A stretch of DNA of 64,000 bases from an uncultured beta proteobacterium (GTDB lineage Bacteria > Pseudomonadota > Gammaproteobacteria > Burkholderiales > Burkholderiaceae_C), in the NCBI GenBank assembly GCA_903886275.1, contig CAISLN010000094.1, forward strand, positions 53,118 to 117,117, given 5' to 3'. Positions within the stretch are counted from its first letter, which is position 1; the number at the start of each line of letters is the position of its first letter. The notes below the pieces were generated by a model. That model saw only the letters and a list, made by a program, of their open reading frames with translations. It was not told the DNA's origin and searched no databases. The position numbers and the translations under genes are program-made. Positions 8,969-17,540 of the stretch are shown here, piece by piece.

Positions 8969-10087
8969 TCAGGCGTTGAGTTCCAGCGCCGCCATCTGCT
9001 GCGCTGCCTCATAGGCCTGCAGCGCCTCAATCACATCGCCCAGGTCGCCCTCCATGATGCCCAAGAGCTTGTACAGCGTCAGGTTGATGCGGTGGTCAGA
9101 CAGGCGCCCCTGCGGAAAGTTGTAGGTGCGTATGCGGTCGCTGCGGTCGCCGCTGCCGACCAGGCTCTTGCGTTCGGCCGCATCTTTGGCGGCGCGCTCG
9201 GAGCGGTCTTTTTCATGGATGCGCGCGGTCAAGACCTTGAGGGCCTGGGCCTTGTTGCTGTGCTGGCTGCGTCCATCCTGGCATTCGGCCACGATGCCGG
9301 TGGGCAGGTGGGTGATGCGCACCGCCGAGTCGGTCTTGTTGATGTGCTGGCCGCCAGCGCCGCTGGCGCGGTAGGTGTCAATGCGCAGGTCCGAGGGGTT
9401 GATCTTGATGGCCTCGGCCTCGTCCTGCTCGGCCAGCACGGCCACGGTGCAGGCGCTGGTGTGGATGCGGCCCTGCGTCTCTGTGGCCGGTACGCGCTGC
9501 ACCCGGTGGCCGCCGGACTCGAATTTGAGCATGCCATAGGCGCCACAGGGGCCAGCGCTGGTCTGGGTCGTGCCTTCAATGCGCAGCACCACATCCTTGT
9601 AGCCGCCCAGTTCACTCTCGGAGGCGCTGATGATTTCGGTCTTGAAGCCTGCGGCGTCACAAAAGCGGGTGTACATGCGGGCCAGGTCGGCGGCAAACAG
9701 GGCGGATTCGTCACCTCCCGTACCAGCGCGGATTTCTACAAAGGCCGGGCGCGCATCGTCCGGGTCTTTGGGCAGCAGCATGCGCTGCAACTCCGCTTCC
9801 AGCTGCGCCAGTTCAGTCGTGGCGCTGTCGATTTCTTCCTGGGCCATGGCCGACATGTCTTCGTCATCGGAACTGCTGGAAAGCATCTCCCGGCCAGCGG
9901 CCAGATCGGCCTCGCGTTGCTGGTAGCGCGCCCAGCGGCTGGCCACCGCGCCCACTTCGGTGTGCTCGCGCGACAGGGCCAGAAACTGCTTCATGTCTTG
10001 CATGATGTCTTCGCGCGAAAGCAGAAATTCCAGCTCTCCCAGGCGGTCGGCAAAGCGGGCTAGTTGTTGGCGTAAAAAGGGTTTCAT
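8969..10087 (-). CDS. prfA: Peptide chain release factor 1
   Basis: Terminates translation at UAA and UAG. 372 residues: the anticodon-like PAT tripeptide is at 200-202 and the peptidyl-hydrolysis GGQ at 245-247. The domain just before [10 protein letters not shown] carries [15 protein letters not shown] where E. coli RF1 has a shorter loop, an apparent insertion of about eight to ten residues; this explains part of the length above the usual ~360. It lies between hemA and prmC, all leftward, in the standard order. Confidence 0.96.
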   Translation of the reverse strand: MKPFLRQQLARFADRLGELEFLLSREDIMQDMKQFLALSREHTEVGAVASRWARYQQREADLAAGREMLSSSSDDEDMSAMAQEEIDSATTELAQLEAELQRMLLPKDPDDARPAFVEIRAGTGGDESALFAADLARMYTRFCDAAGFKTEIISASESELGGYKDVVLRIEGTTQTSAGPCGAYGMLKFESGGHRVQRVPATETQGRIHTSACTVAVLAEQDEAEAIKINPSDLRIDTYRASGAGGQHINKTDSAVRITHLPTGIVAECQDGRSQHSNKAQALKVLTARIHEKDRSERAAKDAAERKSLVGSGDRSDRIRTYNFPQGRLSDHRINLTLYKLLGIMEGDLGDVIEALQAYEAAQQMAALELNA

Positions 10088-10197
10088 GGGACTAGGGATG
10101 CAAAGGGATCGGAAATTCTGTCCGCTGGATGTGGACAGTGCGGCGGCAGGACAGCGCCGCTAGAAACGCAGCGAAGTGGGCGAACGTGGGGGCCGCA

Positions 10198-11457
10198 TCA
10201 TCTTTCTTTGCGCAAAAAGAAATGCTCAATGGCGTTGCTGGCGCGCTCGCGCGCCTGGGCGTCGCCGGTATGCAGTTCGGCCATAGCGCCGTGCAGCATT
10301 TTTTGCGTCAGGCCACGGGCCAGGGCTTCCAGGGTGGCGTCCACATCGTTGCCACGGGCCAGCGCCTTGCGGGCCTTGGCCAGTTCTATGAAACGCCATT
10401 GCTCGGCCTGGGCATTGAGCTGCTGGATCAGGGGCACGGCATTGCGCTGCTCGATCCAGTGCCTGAAGCTTTGCACACCGGCGTCCACAATCGCCTCGGC
10501 CTGGGCCACTGCGGCTTGGCGACTGGCCTGCGCGGTTTGCACCACGGTGGCCAGATCGTCCACCGTGTAGAGGTAGACATCGCCCAAGGCCTTGACCTCG
10601 GGCTCGATGTCGCGCGGCACCGCCAGGTCCACCATGAACATGGGGCGGTGGCGGCGTTTTTTGAGGGCTCGCTCCACAGCACCCAGGCCGATGATGGGCA
10701 GGGTGCTGGAGGTGCAACTGATGACGGCGTCAAACTCGTGCAGGCGGTCCGGCAGATCGCTCAGGCGCATGACCTCGGCGCCAAAGCGGATGGCCAGTTT
10801 TTCGCCGCGCTCAAAGGTGCGGTTGGCTATGGCAATGGCCTTGGGGTTCTTGGCGGCAAAGTGGGTGGCGCAGAGCTCAATCATTTCGCCAGCGCCTACA
10901 AACAGCACCTTCACCTGGGCCAGGTCTTCAAACAACTGGCTTGAGAGGCGCACGGCGGCGGCTGCCATGCTGATGGAGTGCGCACCGATTTCGGTGGAGG
11001 TGCGTACCTCCTTGGCCACCGCAAACGAGCGCTGGAACATTTGCGACAGCGTGGTGCCCAGGGCGCCTGCTGCTTCAGCGGCGCGCACCGCATCCTTGAT
11101 TTGTCCCAGAATTTGGGGCTCGCCCAGCACCATGGAGTCCAGCCCGCTGGCCACGCGAAAGGCGTGGCGGGCGACATCATCGCCTTCGAGGTGGTAGGTG
11201 TGGGAGCGCAGTTCGTGGGTGGATACGCCGCCACTTTGGGCCAGCCAGGCCAGCGTCTGCTCCATCGCAGCCTCGTCGCCGGCGCAGTAAATTTCGGTGC
11301 GGTTGCAGGTGGAAACAATGGCCGCTTCCGGGTTGCGGTTGAGCGACTGGCGCAGTGCTTGCAGGTGCGGCTCCACCTTGTCCATGGCGAACGCAAATCG
11401 GCCCCGCATGTCTAGCGGCGCGGTGTGGTGGTTGATTCCTAATGCCCAGACTGCCAT
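10198..11457 (-). CDS. hemA: Glutamyl-tRNA reductase
   Basis: First step of the C5 pathway of tetrapyrrole synthesis: reduces glutamyl-tRNA to glutamate-1-semialdehyde with NADPH. 419 residues. The N-terminal domain begins GINHHTAP and has the catalytic Cys51 in STCNRTE; the Rossmann motif VLFVGAGEM lies near 170-180; the C-terminal dimerisation helix ends the protein. A 110-base gap separates it from prfA. A minus-strand TATAAT (11477-11472) sits 15 bases upstream of the ATG. Confidence 0.97.
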   Translation of the reverse strand: MAVWALGINHHTAPLDMRGRFAFAMDKVEPHLQALRQSLNRNPEAAIVSTCNRTEIYCAGDEAAMEQTLAWLAQSGGVSTHELRSHTYHLEGDDVARHAFRVASGLDSMVLGEPQILGQIKDAVRAAEAAGALGTTLSQMFQRSFAVAKEVRTSTEIGAHSISMAAAAVRLSSQLFEDLAQVKVLFVGAGEMIELCATHFAAKNPKAIAIANRTFERGEKLAIRFGAEVMRLSDLPDRLHEFDAVISCTSSTLPIIGLGAVERALKKRRHRPMFMVDLAVPRDIEPEVKALGDVYLYTVDDLATVVQTAQASRQAAVAQAEAIVDAGVQSFRHWIEQRNAVPLIQQLNAQAEQWRFIELAKARKALARGNDVDATLEALARGLTQKMLHGAMAELHTGDAQARERASNAIEHFFLRKER

Positions 11458-11471
11458 ACGTTGTGTTGCGG

Positions 11472-11477
11472 ATTATA
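11472..11477 (-). promoter_or_regulatory. Perfect TATAAT -10 box upstream of hemA
   Basis: TATAAT on the minus strand, inside a near-palindrome GGATTTTATAATCC, 15 bases before the hemA ATG. No convincing -35 hexamer at 17 bases, so this is a tentative promoter with a very short leader. Confidence 0.4.
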
Positions 11478-11537
11478 AAATCCAGTTCATCCCTGTTATT
11501 GACCGGGTCTTGCGAAAGCAGGCCCAATGCCCACACC

Positions 11538-11816
11538 ATGAGCCTGCTTGGCCTGCTAAACCACCTGTTTAATTTTGTGTTGCCAGCCCTTGTGGTGGGC
11601 TTTTTGCTGGCCGCCACAGCACCGCTGCTGATGAAAAAAGTTCAACCCCATCATAGCTGGCTGATCCAGAGCACTATCAATTCGGCCGCCGGCCTGCTGG
11701 TGCTGCTGTGCGGAATGGTGTTTTTTGGGCGCGACGGCAGAATGGCGACCTATGCAGCCATGGTGCTGGCCTGTGCCACCGTGCAGTGGTTTACTGCCAA
11801 GGCCTGGCGCGGCTGA
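11538..11816 (+). CDS. Small inner-membrane protein, hypothetical
   Basis: A 92-residue protein with three likely transmembrane segments: about 8-28 (FNFVLPALVVGFLLAATAPL), 45-65 (INSAAGLLVLLCGMVFFG) and 70-88 (YAAMVLACATVQWFTA). I do not recognise a named family. It is divergent from hemA and followed after 15 bases by a GNAT gene. The start MSLLGLLNHLF at 11538 is preferred since upstream codons overlap the hemA promoter region. Confidence 0.75.
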   Translation: MSLLGLLNHLFNFVLPALVVGFLLAATAPLLMKKVQPHHSWLIQSTINSAAGLLVLLCGMVFFGRDGRMATYAAMVLACATVQWFTAKAWRG

Positions 11817-11831
11817 CACCGATTTTCGACC

Positions 11832-12344
11832 ATGACCATCCGCTTCATCGCAGCCGAGCGCACGCATCTGAGCGGCCTGCAGGCCTTCATTTTTGAGCAG
11901 GGTGCCAATGTCTGGAATTGGCTGCCCCAGGACGGCATAGCAGCCCATATGCGCGACATTGCCGCCAAAGAGGCTGGCGCGTTGCTGGCCATGGAGGGTG
12001 AGCAACTGCTGGGCGCCGTCACCTTTTGCCGCACGCAGGACTTTGCCCGTTACCAATCCCCATTGCGCCGGGATGCCGAACACGGCTATGTCTGCGAAGT
12101 GGTGGTGCGGCGCGACCAGACCGGACGAGGCCTGGGGGTGCAACTGCTGGAGCGGGCCGTGCAGGGCCTGCAGGCGCAGTGCCTGCAAGAGGTCTACATC
12201 GATCGCCACGAAGAAAACCTGGCCTCCGCCGGCATGATGCGCAGGGCCGGTTTTGAGGAACTGGAAACCTTTGCCGAGCCGCAGCGCCGCCTACACGGCT
12301 CGGGGCGCACCACGGTGTGCCGTCGCCTGCTTATTCGGGACTGA
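11832..12344 (+). CDS. GNAT family N-acetyltransferase
   Basis: A 170-residue acetyl-CoA-dependent acetyltransferase. The acetyl-CoA binding motif A is VCEVVVRRDQTGRGLGVQLLE (about residues 86-107), followed by NLASAGMMRRAGFEE, the usual motif B. Substrate unknown. Its 3' end overlaps the convergent GDPD gene by 14 bases. Confidence 0.88.
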   Translation: MTIRFIAAERTHLSGLQAFIFEQGANVWNWLPQDGIAAHMRDIAAKEAGALLAMEGEQLLGAVTFCRTQDFARYQSPLRRDAEHGYVCEVVVRRDQTGRGLGVQLLERAVQGLQAQCLQEVYIDRHEENLASAGMMRRAGFEELETFAEPQRRLHGSGRTTVCRRLLIRD

Positions 12345-13113
12345 ACAAATCCACCCGGTCGGTGATGATGCCGTCGGTGCCCAGGGCGATCAGCCGCTCG
12401 GCCTCCGGCACGCCATTGACGGTGTAGCTCAGGGTTCGCAAGCCACGTTTCTTGGCCTGTGCCACTGTCTCGACGTTCCAGAGCGTGTGGTTGCAGACTA
12501 TTGACCGGCATTTCAGCGCCTGCGCCTGGTCCAGCCAAGCCGACCAGGTCTGTCCCTCCAGCGCATCGATCAGCAGGCCACGCGGCAACTCCGGGTTTGC
12601 GGCCATCGCGCCCGCGAGTGCGGGGATGTCAAACGAGGTCAGTAGCGGTGGAACAGTCGCGCCCTGCCACAGGTGGGCGGCATGCTGCGCCACCACTTCG
12701 CCAGTGGGACGCTCGGTGCCCGGCGAGGGTTTAATTTCGATATTCAGGAACAAGCCGTTGTGGCGGCAAAAGCGGGCCACTGCTTCCAGAGTGGGCAGAG
12801 GCTCACCCGCATAGGCGCGTGAATGCCAGCTGCCGGCGTCGAGTTGCGACAGCGTGCTCCAGATGTGATCGCCACCCAGGTCACTGCCCGTGCCCAGCGC
12901 GGCAGCGGCATTGGTAGTGCGGCCCAGCTCGGCGTCGTGCATCAGAAAGGGCAGGCCGTCGGCGCTGAGCTTCACGTCGCACTCAAACATGCGGTAGCCG
13001 TGGCTGGCGCCCAGGCGCAATGCGGCCAGGGTGTTTTCTGGCGCCAACTTGCCGGCGCCGCGGTGTGCTATCCAGCGCGGATAGGGCCAATCGGGAAGGG
13101 GGGTGGGGTGCAT
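12331..13113 (-). CDS. ugpQ: Glycerophosphodiester phosphodiesterase
   Basis: Hydrolyses glycerophosphodiesters from lipid turnover to glycerol-3-phosphate and an alcohol. 260 residues, cytoplasmic (no signal). TIM-barrel GDPD motifs: IAHRGAGKLAPENT near residue 16, FECDVKLSADG and LMHDAELGRTT, NIEIKPSPG, and DGIITDRVD at the end, including the metal-binding Glu/Asp and catalytic His pair. The start MHPTPLPDWP is preferred to an ATG 24 bases earlier. Convergent with a GNAT gene and divergent from coaBC. The symbol follows E. coli UgpQ; no ugp transporter genes are nearby. Confidence 0.9.
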   Translation of the reverse strand: MHPTPLPDWPYPRWIAHRGAGKLAPENTLAALRLGASHGYRMFECDVKLSADGLPFLMHDAELGRTTNAAAALGTGSDLGGDHIWSTLSQLDAGSWHSRAYAGEPLPTLEAVARFCRHNGLFLNIEIKPSPGTERPTGEVVAQHAAHLWQGATVPPLLTSFDIPALAGAMAANPELPRGLLIDALEGQTWSAWLDQAQALKCRSIVCNHTLWNVETVAQAKKRGLRTLSYTVNGVPEAERLIALGTDGIITDRVDLFSPE

Positions 13114-13180
13114 GGGGTCTCCAGTTGGGTCGCGCAAGGCCTTGCGCGCGGTGGTTTCTATTGGATGCTACATTGCCCCC

Positions 13181-14401
13181 ATGAATGACTTAGCTGGCAA
13201 ACACATTGTTCTTGGCCTCAGCGGCGGTATCGCCTGTTACAAGGCGGCTGAGTTGTGCCGCGCGCTGCTCAAGGAGGGCGCCACGGTGCAGGTGGTGATG
13301 ACCGAGGCAGCCGCCCAGTTCATCACACCGGTGACGATGCAGGCCCTGAGCCAGCGCAGCGTTTATGGCTCGCAATGGGACGCACGAGCGCCCAACAACA
13401 TGGCGCACATCAACCTCAGCCGCGAGGCCGATGCCATCCTGATCGCACCGGCCAGTGCCGACTTCATGGCCAAGCTCGTGCAAGGTCGCGCCGACGACCT
13501 GCTCAGCCTGATGTGCCTGGCCCGCCCCATGGACCGCGTGCCGCTCTTGATCGCTCCGGCCATGAACCGCGAGATGTGGGACCACCCCGCCACCCAGCGC
13601 AACCGGGCGCAGCTACAGGCCGATGGAGCGCACCTGTTGGGCGTGGGCGTCGGCGAGCAGGCCTGTGGCGAAACCGGGGACGGCCGCATGCTGGAGCCGC
13701 AGGAGTTGCTGCAGGACCTGATTGCATTTTTTAGTCCGAAGCGCCTGGCCGGTCAGCATGTGCTGGTCAGCGCCGGGCCGACCTTTGAGGCGATGGATCC
13801 GGTGCGCGGCATCACCAATTTGTCCAGCGGCAAGATGGGCTTTGCGATTGCGCGGGCGGCACAGGAGGCCGGTGCCACGGTGACCCTGGTGGCCGGGCCG
13901 GTGGCGCTGGCCACACCGCGCGGCGTGCAGCGCGTCAATGTGGTGTCGGCCTTGGACATGATGGCGGCCTGCGTGGCCCAGGCCGACCAGGCCACGGTGT
14001 TTATCGCCACCGCTGCGGTGGCCGACTGGCGGCCCGACAATGCCGCCGACCAGAAGATCAAGAAGGATGGCACTGGCATGCCGCAACTGGGCTTTGTTGA
14101 AAACCCGGATATTTTGGCCACACTGGCGCAGTCGCCGCGCGCGGCCAGCGGCGAACTGTTCTGCGTCGGCTTTGCGGCCGAGAGCCATGATTTGCTGGCC
14201 CATGCCACGGCCAAGCGGGCACGCAAGAAGGTGCCGCTGTTGGTGGGCAATATCGGCCCTGCCACCTTTGGCCAGGATGACAATGCCCTGCTGCTGGTGG
14301 ATGCCAATGGCGCCATAGAGATTCCGCGCAACAGCAAGCTGGCGCTGGCGCGGCTGCTGGTTGCCGACATTGCCAGGCGCCTGGCCCAACAATCCGTCTG
14401 A
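13181..14401 (+). CDS. coaBC: Bifunctional PPC decarboxylase/phosphopantothenate-cysteine ligase
   Basis: Coenzyme A synthesis: ligates cysteine to 4'-phosphopantothenate (CoaB, C-terminal) and decarboxylates the product (CoaC, N-terminal, FMN-dependent). 406 residues. CoaC features: GLSGGIACYK, NNMAHI with the catalytic His, PASAD, PAMNREMW and the ACGETGDGRM lid with its Cys. CoaB features start near residue 190: VSAGPTFEAMDPVRGITNLSSGKMG and KIKKDG. The start at 13181 fits the family; an earlier frame extension is not conserved-looking. dut follows 52 bases on, the usual coaBC-dut order. Confidence 0.97.
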   Translation: MNDLAGKHIVLGLSGGIACYKAAELCRALLKEGATVQVVMTEAAAQFITPVTMQALSQRSVYGSQWDARAPNNMAHINLSREADAILIAPASADFMAKLVQGRADDLLSLMCLARPMDRVPLLIAPAMNREMWDHPATQRNRAQLQADGAHLLGVGVGEQACGETGDGRMLEPQELLQDLIAFFSPKRLAGQHVLVSAGPTFEAMDPVRGITNLSSGKMGFAIARAAQEAGATVTLVAGPVALATPRGVQRVNVVSALDMMAACVAQADQATVFIATAAVADWRPDNAADQKIKKDGTGMPQLGFVENPDILATLAQSPRAASGELFCVGFAAESHDLLAHATAKRARKKVPLLVGNIGPATFGQDDNALLLVDANGAIEIPRNSKLALARLLVADIARRLAQQSV

Positions 14402-14453
14402 ATCGGGCGCCGTTGCGCGCCCGCCATTTGAACCGCGTTACTGAAAATTCACC

Positions 14454-14903
14454 ATGCAAATCGACATCAAAATTCTCGACAGCCGCCTTAACGACAACTT
14501 GCCCGCCTACGCCACACCGGGCAGCGCCGGGCTGGACCTGCGCGCCTGCCTGGATGCGCCGCTCACCTTGCAGCCCAATGCCTGGCAACTGGTGCCCACC
14601 GGCATGGCTATCTACCTGGAAGATCCGGGCTATGCGGCGCTGATCCTGCCGCGCTCGGGCCTGGGCCACAAGCATGGCATTGTGCTGGGCAATCTGGTCG
14701 GTCTGATCGACAGCGACTACCAGGGCCAGCTGATGGTCAGTGCCTGGAACCGCAGCAACACCGCCTTCACCATAGAGCCCATGGAGCGCATTGCGCAATT
14801 GGTGGTGGTGCCAGTGGTGCAGGCGCAGTTCAAAATAGTGCAGGAGTTTCCTGCCGTCTCCTCACGCGGTGAAGGCGGTTACGGCTCCACAGGGAAATCT
14901 TGA
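14454..14903 (+). CDS. dut: dUTP diphosphatase
   Basis: Hydrolyses dUTP to dUMP, keeping uracil out of DNA and feeding dTMP synthesis. 149 residues of the trimeric dUTPase fold with all five motifs: [43 protein letters not shown] and the C-terminal P-loop-like [12 protein letters not shown]. It follows coaBC and ends four bases before a convergent FKBP gene. Confidence 0.97.
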   Translation: MQIDIKILDSRLNDNLPAYATPGSAGLDLRACLDAPLTLQPNAWQLVPTGMAIYLEDPGYAALILPRSGLGHKHGIVLGNLVGLIDSDYQGQLMVSAWNRSNTAFTIEPMERIAQLVVVPVVQAQFKIVQEFPAVSSRGEGGYGSTGKS

Positions 14904-14907
14904 CGAG

Positions 14908-15441
14908 TTAATGCAGGGTTTCGTCGCCCGGTTGGGCATCGTGTAGCGGCTGGATGCGAAAGAAGCCGGTGCCGGTGGAGCCGCTGCCGATTTCTTCCTC
15001 GGTGGCTTCGCGCACGCCCTCAATGCGCAGGCTGATGCGAATCGCAATGCCGGCCAGCGGGTGGTTGCCGTCGAGCACCACATGCTCGGGGTAGATGTCG
15101 GTAACGGTGTAGAACGCGTCGCGCGGCGCATTCGGGTTGCAGCCTGCTGGCAGGGCGGAACCCTCCATGGTCAGGCCGGCTTCTAGCTCGGGCGGGAACA
15201 GGTGGCGCGGCTCCAGAAACAGCAATTGGTCATTGAAATCGCCAAAAGCTTGTTCTGGCTCAATTTGCAAATTCAGACGGTCTCCAATAGCGTGGCCCAA
15301 TAGCGCTTCTTCAATGATGGGCAGCAAATCGTGGCCGCCCATCAAAAACTCTGCAGGGTCGTCCAGCAGGTCCAGTTCTTCGCCCAGGGTGTCTTTCAGC
15401 GTCCAAGTAAGGGCAACGACGCATTGTTGTGTGATTTCCAT
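14908..15441 (-). CDS. SlyD/SlpA-like FKBP-type peptidyl-prolyl isomerase
   Basis: 177-residue FKBP-type isomerase of the SlyD/FkpB class. Visible: TWTLKDTLGEELD, PAEFLMGGHDLLPIIEEAL, the flap PEQAFGDFNDQLLFLEPRHLFP and closing VVLDGNHPLAGIAIR. It lacks the His-rich tail of the SlyD at 2.5 kb, so the window holds two paralogues. Divergent from roxA with only 14 bases between the start codons. Confidence 0.88.
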   Translation of the reverse strand: MEITQQCVVALTWTLKDTLGEELDLLDDPAEFLMGGHDLLPIIEEALLGHAIGDRLNLQIEPEQAFGDFNDQLLFLEPRHLFPPELEAGLTMEGSALPAGCNPNAPRDAFYTVTDIYPEHVVLDGNHPLAGIAIRISLRIEGVREATEEEIGSGSTGTGFFRIQPLHDAQPGDETLH

Positions 15442-15455
15442 GAAAGAATTGTCCC

Positions 15456-16589
15456 ATGAACATTAACCTCCCCCTCCAGTTGCTCGGTGGCATTTCGCCC
15501 GAGACCTTTATGCGCGTTTACTGGGAAAAAAAGCCGCTCTTGATTCGTGCGGCCATTCCCGGCTTCAAGCCCTTGCTGGACCGCGCCGAGCTGATCGATT
15601 TGGCGGCACAGGACGATGTGGAGTCGCGCCTGGTGGTGTCTGCCAAGGCCGACAAGCAGGGCCAATGGCGGCTCAAGCACGGGCCCTTTGTGCGCAAGGA
15701 CTACCCGGCCTTCAAGCAGCCCGGTTGGACCGTGCTGGTGCAGGGCGTGGACCTGCATGACGAGCGCGTGCACCAGTTGATGAACCAGTTCCGCTTTGTG
15801 CCCGATGCGCGCCTGGACGATCTGATGATCAGCTATGCCACCGATACCGGTGGTGTGGGACCGCACTATGACAGCTACGACGTGTTTTTGCTGCAGGCTC
15901 AGGGCCGGCGCCACTGGCGCATTGGCCGCCAAAAGGATTTGAGTCTGGTGCCCGACATGCCGGTCAAGATCCTGGCCAACTTTGTGGCCGAGCAGGAGTT
16001 TGTGCTGGAGCCAGGCGACATGCTGTACCTGCCACCGGACTGGGCGCATGACGGCATCGCCGAGGGCGATTGCATGACCTATTCGATTGGCTTTCGCTCT
16101 CCAGTGAAGGGCGAGATTGCGCGCGACCTGTTGCAGGCCTTGGCCGAGCAGGCTGAAGACGATGTGGGCTGCGCCATCTACCGCGACCCCAAGCAACCGG
16201 CCGTAAGCGGCAGCGGCGAAATTCCTGAAGGCCTGGTGAAGTTTGCCCAGGAGGCGCTGGCTGCAGCGCTGAAAGATCCGCTGGCGCTGCAGCGCTCGCT
16301 GGGCGAAATCATGACCGAGCCCAAGGCCCATGTTTGGTTCCATGGCGAGCAGGAGTTTGAGCATGGCGTGGGCGTTCGTCTGGATAAGCGCACGCGCATG
16401 ATGTATGACGCCAAGCATGTGTTCATCAACGGCGAGAGCTTTCGCGCCGCCGGCAGTGACGCCAAGCGGATGCGCAAGCTGGCCGATAGCCGCGAGCTGA
16501 CGGTCTCTGAGGTGGCCAAGCTGAGCGAGGACGCGCGCGCCTTGCTGATGCAGTGGGGCGAGGACGGGTGGCTGTATGGCCTTCACTGA
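15456..16589 (+). CDS. roxA: Ribosomal protein uL16 arginine 3-hydroxylase (YcfD/RoxA)
   Basis: JmjC-type, Fe(II)/2-oxoglutarate-dependent oxygenase that hydroxylates an Arg of ribosomal protein L16. 377 residues. The cupin metal site HYD is at His137/Asp139 and the distal His at 198 (PDWAHDG); WEKKPLLIR near residue 23 and the C-terminal helical dimerisation and winged-helix parts also match YcfD. The next gene starts inside its 3' end (14-base overlap). Confidence 0.93.
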   Translation: MNINLPLQLLGGISPETFMRVYWEKKPLLIRAAIPGFKPLLDRAELIDLAAQDDVESRLVVSAKADKQGQWRLKHGPFVRKDYPAFKQPGWTVLVQGVDLHDERVHQLMNQFRFVPDARLDDLMISYATDTGGVGPHYDSYDVFLLQAQGRRHWRIGRQKDLSLVPDMPVKILANFVAEQEFVLEPGDMLYLPPDWAHDGIAEGDCMTYSIGFRSPVKGEIARDLLQALAEQAEDDVGCAIYRDPKQPAVSGSGEIPEGLVKFAQEALAAALKDPLALQRSLGEIMTEPKAHVWFHGEQEFEHGVGVRLDKRTRMMYDAKHVFINGESFRAAGSDAKRMRKLADSRELTVSEVAKLSEDARALLMQWGEDGWLYGLH

Positions 16590-17091
16590 AGCGGATCCGC
16601 CGGACAGTGGGCCTCTGGCGCAGGGTTCGTTCGTCGGACCCAAGGCGTTCGCGGATCGGGTCCGCAGCGCACTGTTGCAGGCCTCGGACGAAGGCTGGGC
16701 GGAGATGGTTTGGTCCGATGCCAGCTTTGAGGACTGGCCCCTGTATGAAAAATCGGTGGTCGAAGCACTGAACGCCTGGGCGCGCAAGGGGCGCAAGCTC
16801 ACTCTTTTGGCGCATCACTTTGATGCCATGCGACGCCTGCATCCCCGCTTTGTGGAGTGGCGTGTGCGCTGGGACCATTTGGTGGAATGCCGCGTCTGCA
16901 AGGGTGTGTCGGTCACCGCATTTCCCAGTGGACTGTGGACGCCGACATGGGCCCTGCGGCGCCTGGACTTGGTGCGCTGTACCGGAGTCTCGAGTGTGGA
17001 GCCGCGTATGCGGCTGCTGTTGCGCGAGGAGTTGGAAGAAATTAAGCGGCAAAGTTCGCCCGGTTTTCCGGCCAGCATCTTGGGTGTCTGA
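16576..17091 (+). CDS. Hypothetical protein coupled to roxA
   Basis: 171 residues, no signal or membrane segment. Conserved-looking features are WSDASFEDWPLYEKSVVEAL, LTLLAHHFDAMRRLHPRFVEWR and a CRVCKG pair of cysteines. The mid-section (LLAHHFDAMRRLHPRF) resembles small proteins usually found next to YcfD-type genes in Comamonadaceae, but I cannot name a function. The 14-base overlap with roxA implies co-translation. Confidence 0.75.
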   Translation: MAFTEADPPDSGPLAQGSFVGPKAFADRVRSALLQASDEGWAEMVWSDASFEDWPLYEKSVVEALNAWARKGRKLTLLAHHFDAMRRLHPRFVEWRVRWDHLVECRVCKGVSVTAFPSGLWTPTWALRRLDLVRCTGVSSVEPRMRLLLREELEEIKRQSSPGFPASILGV

Positions 17092-17135
17092 ATGGGTGTC
17101 AAAGGGTTTTCCCGAACCCTCATTGAGAAACATCG

Positions 17136-17141
17136 TATAAT
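17136..17141 (+). promoter_or_regulatory. Perfect TATAAT -10 box for the small lipoprotein gene
   Basis: TATAAT about 110 bases before the small lipoprotein ATG; transcription would start near 17148 and give a ~100-base leader. No good -35 hexamer is seen at 16-18 bases. Confidence 0.5.
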
Positions 17142-17204
17142 GCGGGGCTCTGGCAAAAAGAGATCGAATGCTTCTTGTCGGGGTCTTTGCAGCTTGCTGC
17201 TTAG

Positions 17205-17222
17205 ACAATTTCCGGAAATTGT
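17205..17222. repeat. 18-bp perfect palindrome in the leader of the small lipoprotein gene
   Basis: ACAATTTCCGGAAATTGT is its own reverse complement. It lies 28 bases before the ATG at 17251 and could form a 7-bp RNA hairpin with a CCGG loop or serve as an operator. Confidence 0.6.
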
Positions 17223-17250
17223 TTCGTTAACTCACTTTAGTCTATAAACC

Positions 17251-17424
17251 ATGAACAAATCACTCGTACTGGCGGCCATCATCGCTGCTGCTGCTCTTGC
17301 TGCTTGCGGTAAGAAAGAAGAAGCTCCTGCTGCTGCTGCTCCCGCACCTGCTGTGGTTGCTGCTCCTGCTGCTGCTGCTTCGGCTCCTGCTGCACCCGCT
17401 TCTGACGCATCTGCTGCCAAGTAA
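17251..17424 (+). CDS. Small Ala-rich lipoprotein, 57 residues
   Basis: Short gene: MNKSLVLAAIIAAAALAACG gives a textbook lipoprotein signal with lipobox ALAAC (Cys19), then GKKEEAPAAAAPAP and an Ala/Pro tract ending SDASAAK. After processing only ~39 residues remain, anchored to a membrane by lipid. An upstream TATAAT and a strong intrinsic terminator directly after it frame it as an independent, probably well expressed single-gene transcript. Similar small lipoproteins occur in Comamonadaceae to my knowledge; function unknown. The antisense frame over it is a low-complexity shadow. Confidence 0.8.
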   Translation: MNKSLVLAAIIAAAALAACGKKEEAPAAAAPAPAVVAAPAAAASAPAAPASDASAAK

Positions 17425-17442
17425 TTCCTTACTTGCAAAGCT

Positions 17443-17470
17443 AAAAGCCACCCTAGGGTGGCTTTTTTTT
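17443..17470 (+). terminator. Rho-independent terminator
   Basis: Perfect 24-base palindrome centred on CCCTAGGG with arms AAAAGCCACCC and GGGTGGCTTTT, followed by further T to give eight in a row. It ends the small lipoprotein transcript and, because the arms begin with A-tracts, could also stop leftward bamC transcription. Confidence 0.93.
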
Positions 17471-17540
17471 CGCCTGGCGTTTGGCGGCCAAACACGCGGT
17501 ACACCCCATGGCAGCCGGCAGGCCACCATGGGGTGCTTGG

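Noticed and set aside
15396..16802. 468-codon open frame antisense to roxA
   Set aside because: Shadow of a GC-rich gene; the sense strand has full YcfD motifs and the antisense product has none.
17232..17504. 90-codon minus-strand frame over the small lipoprotein
   Set aside because: Ala/Gly low-complexity mirror of GCT repeats, crossing a strong terminator; the plus-strand gene has signal, lipobox and proper flanks.
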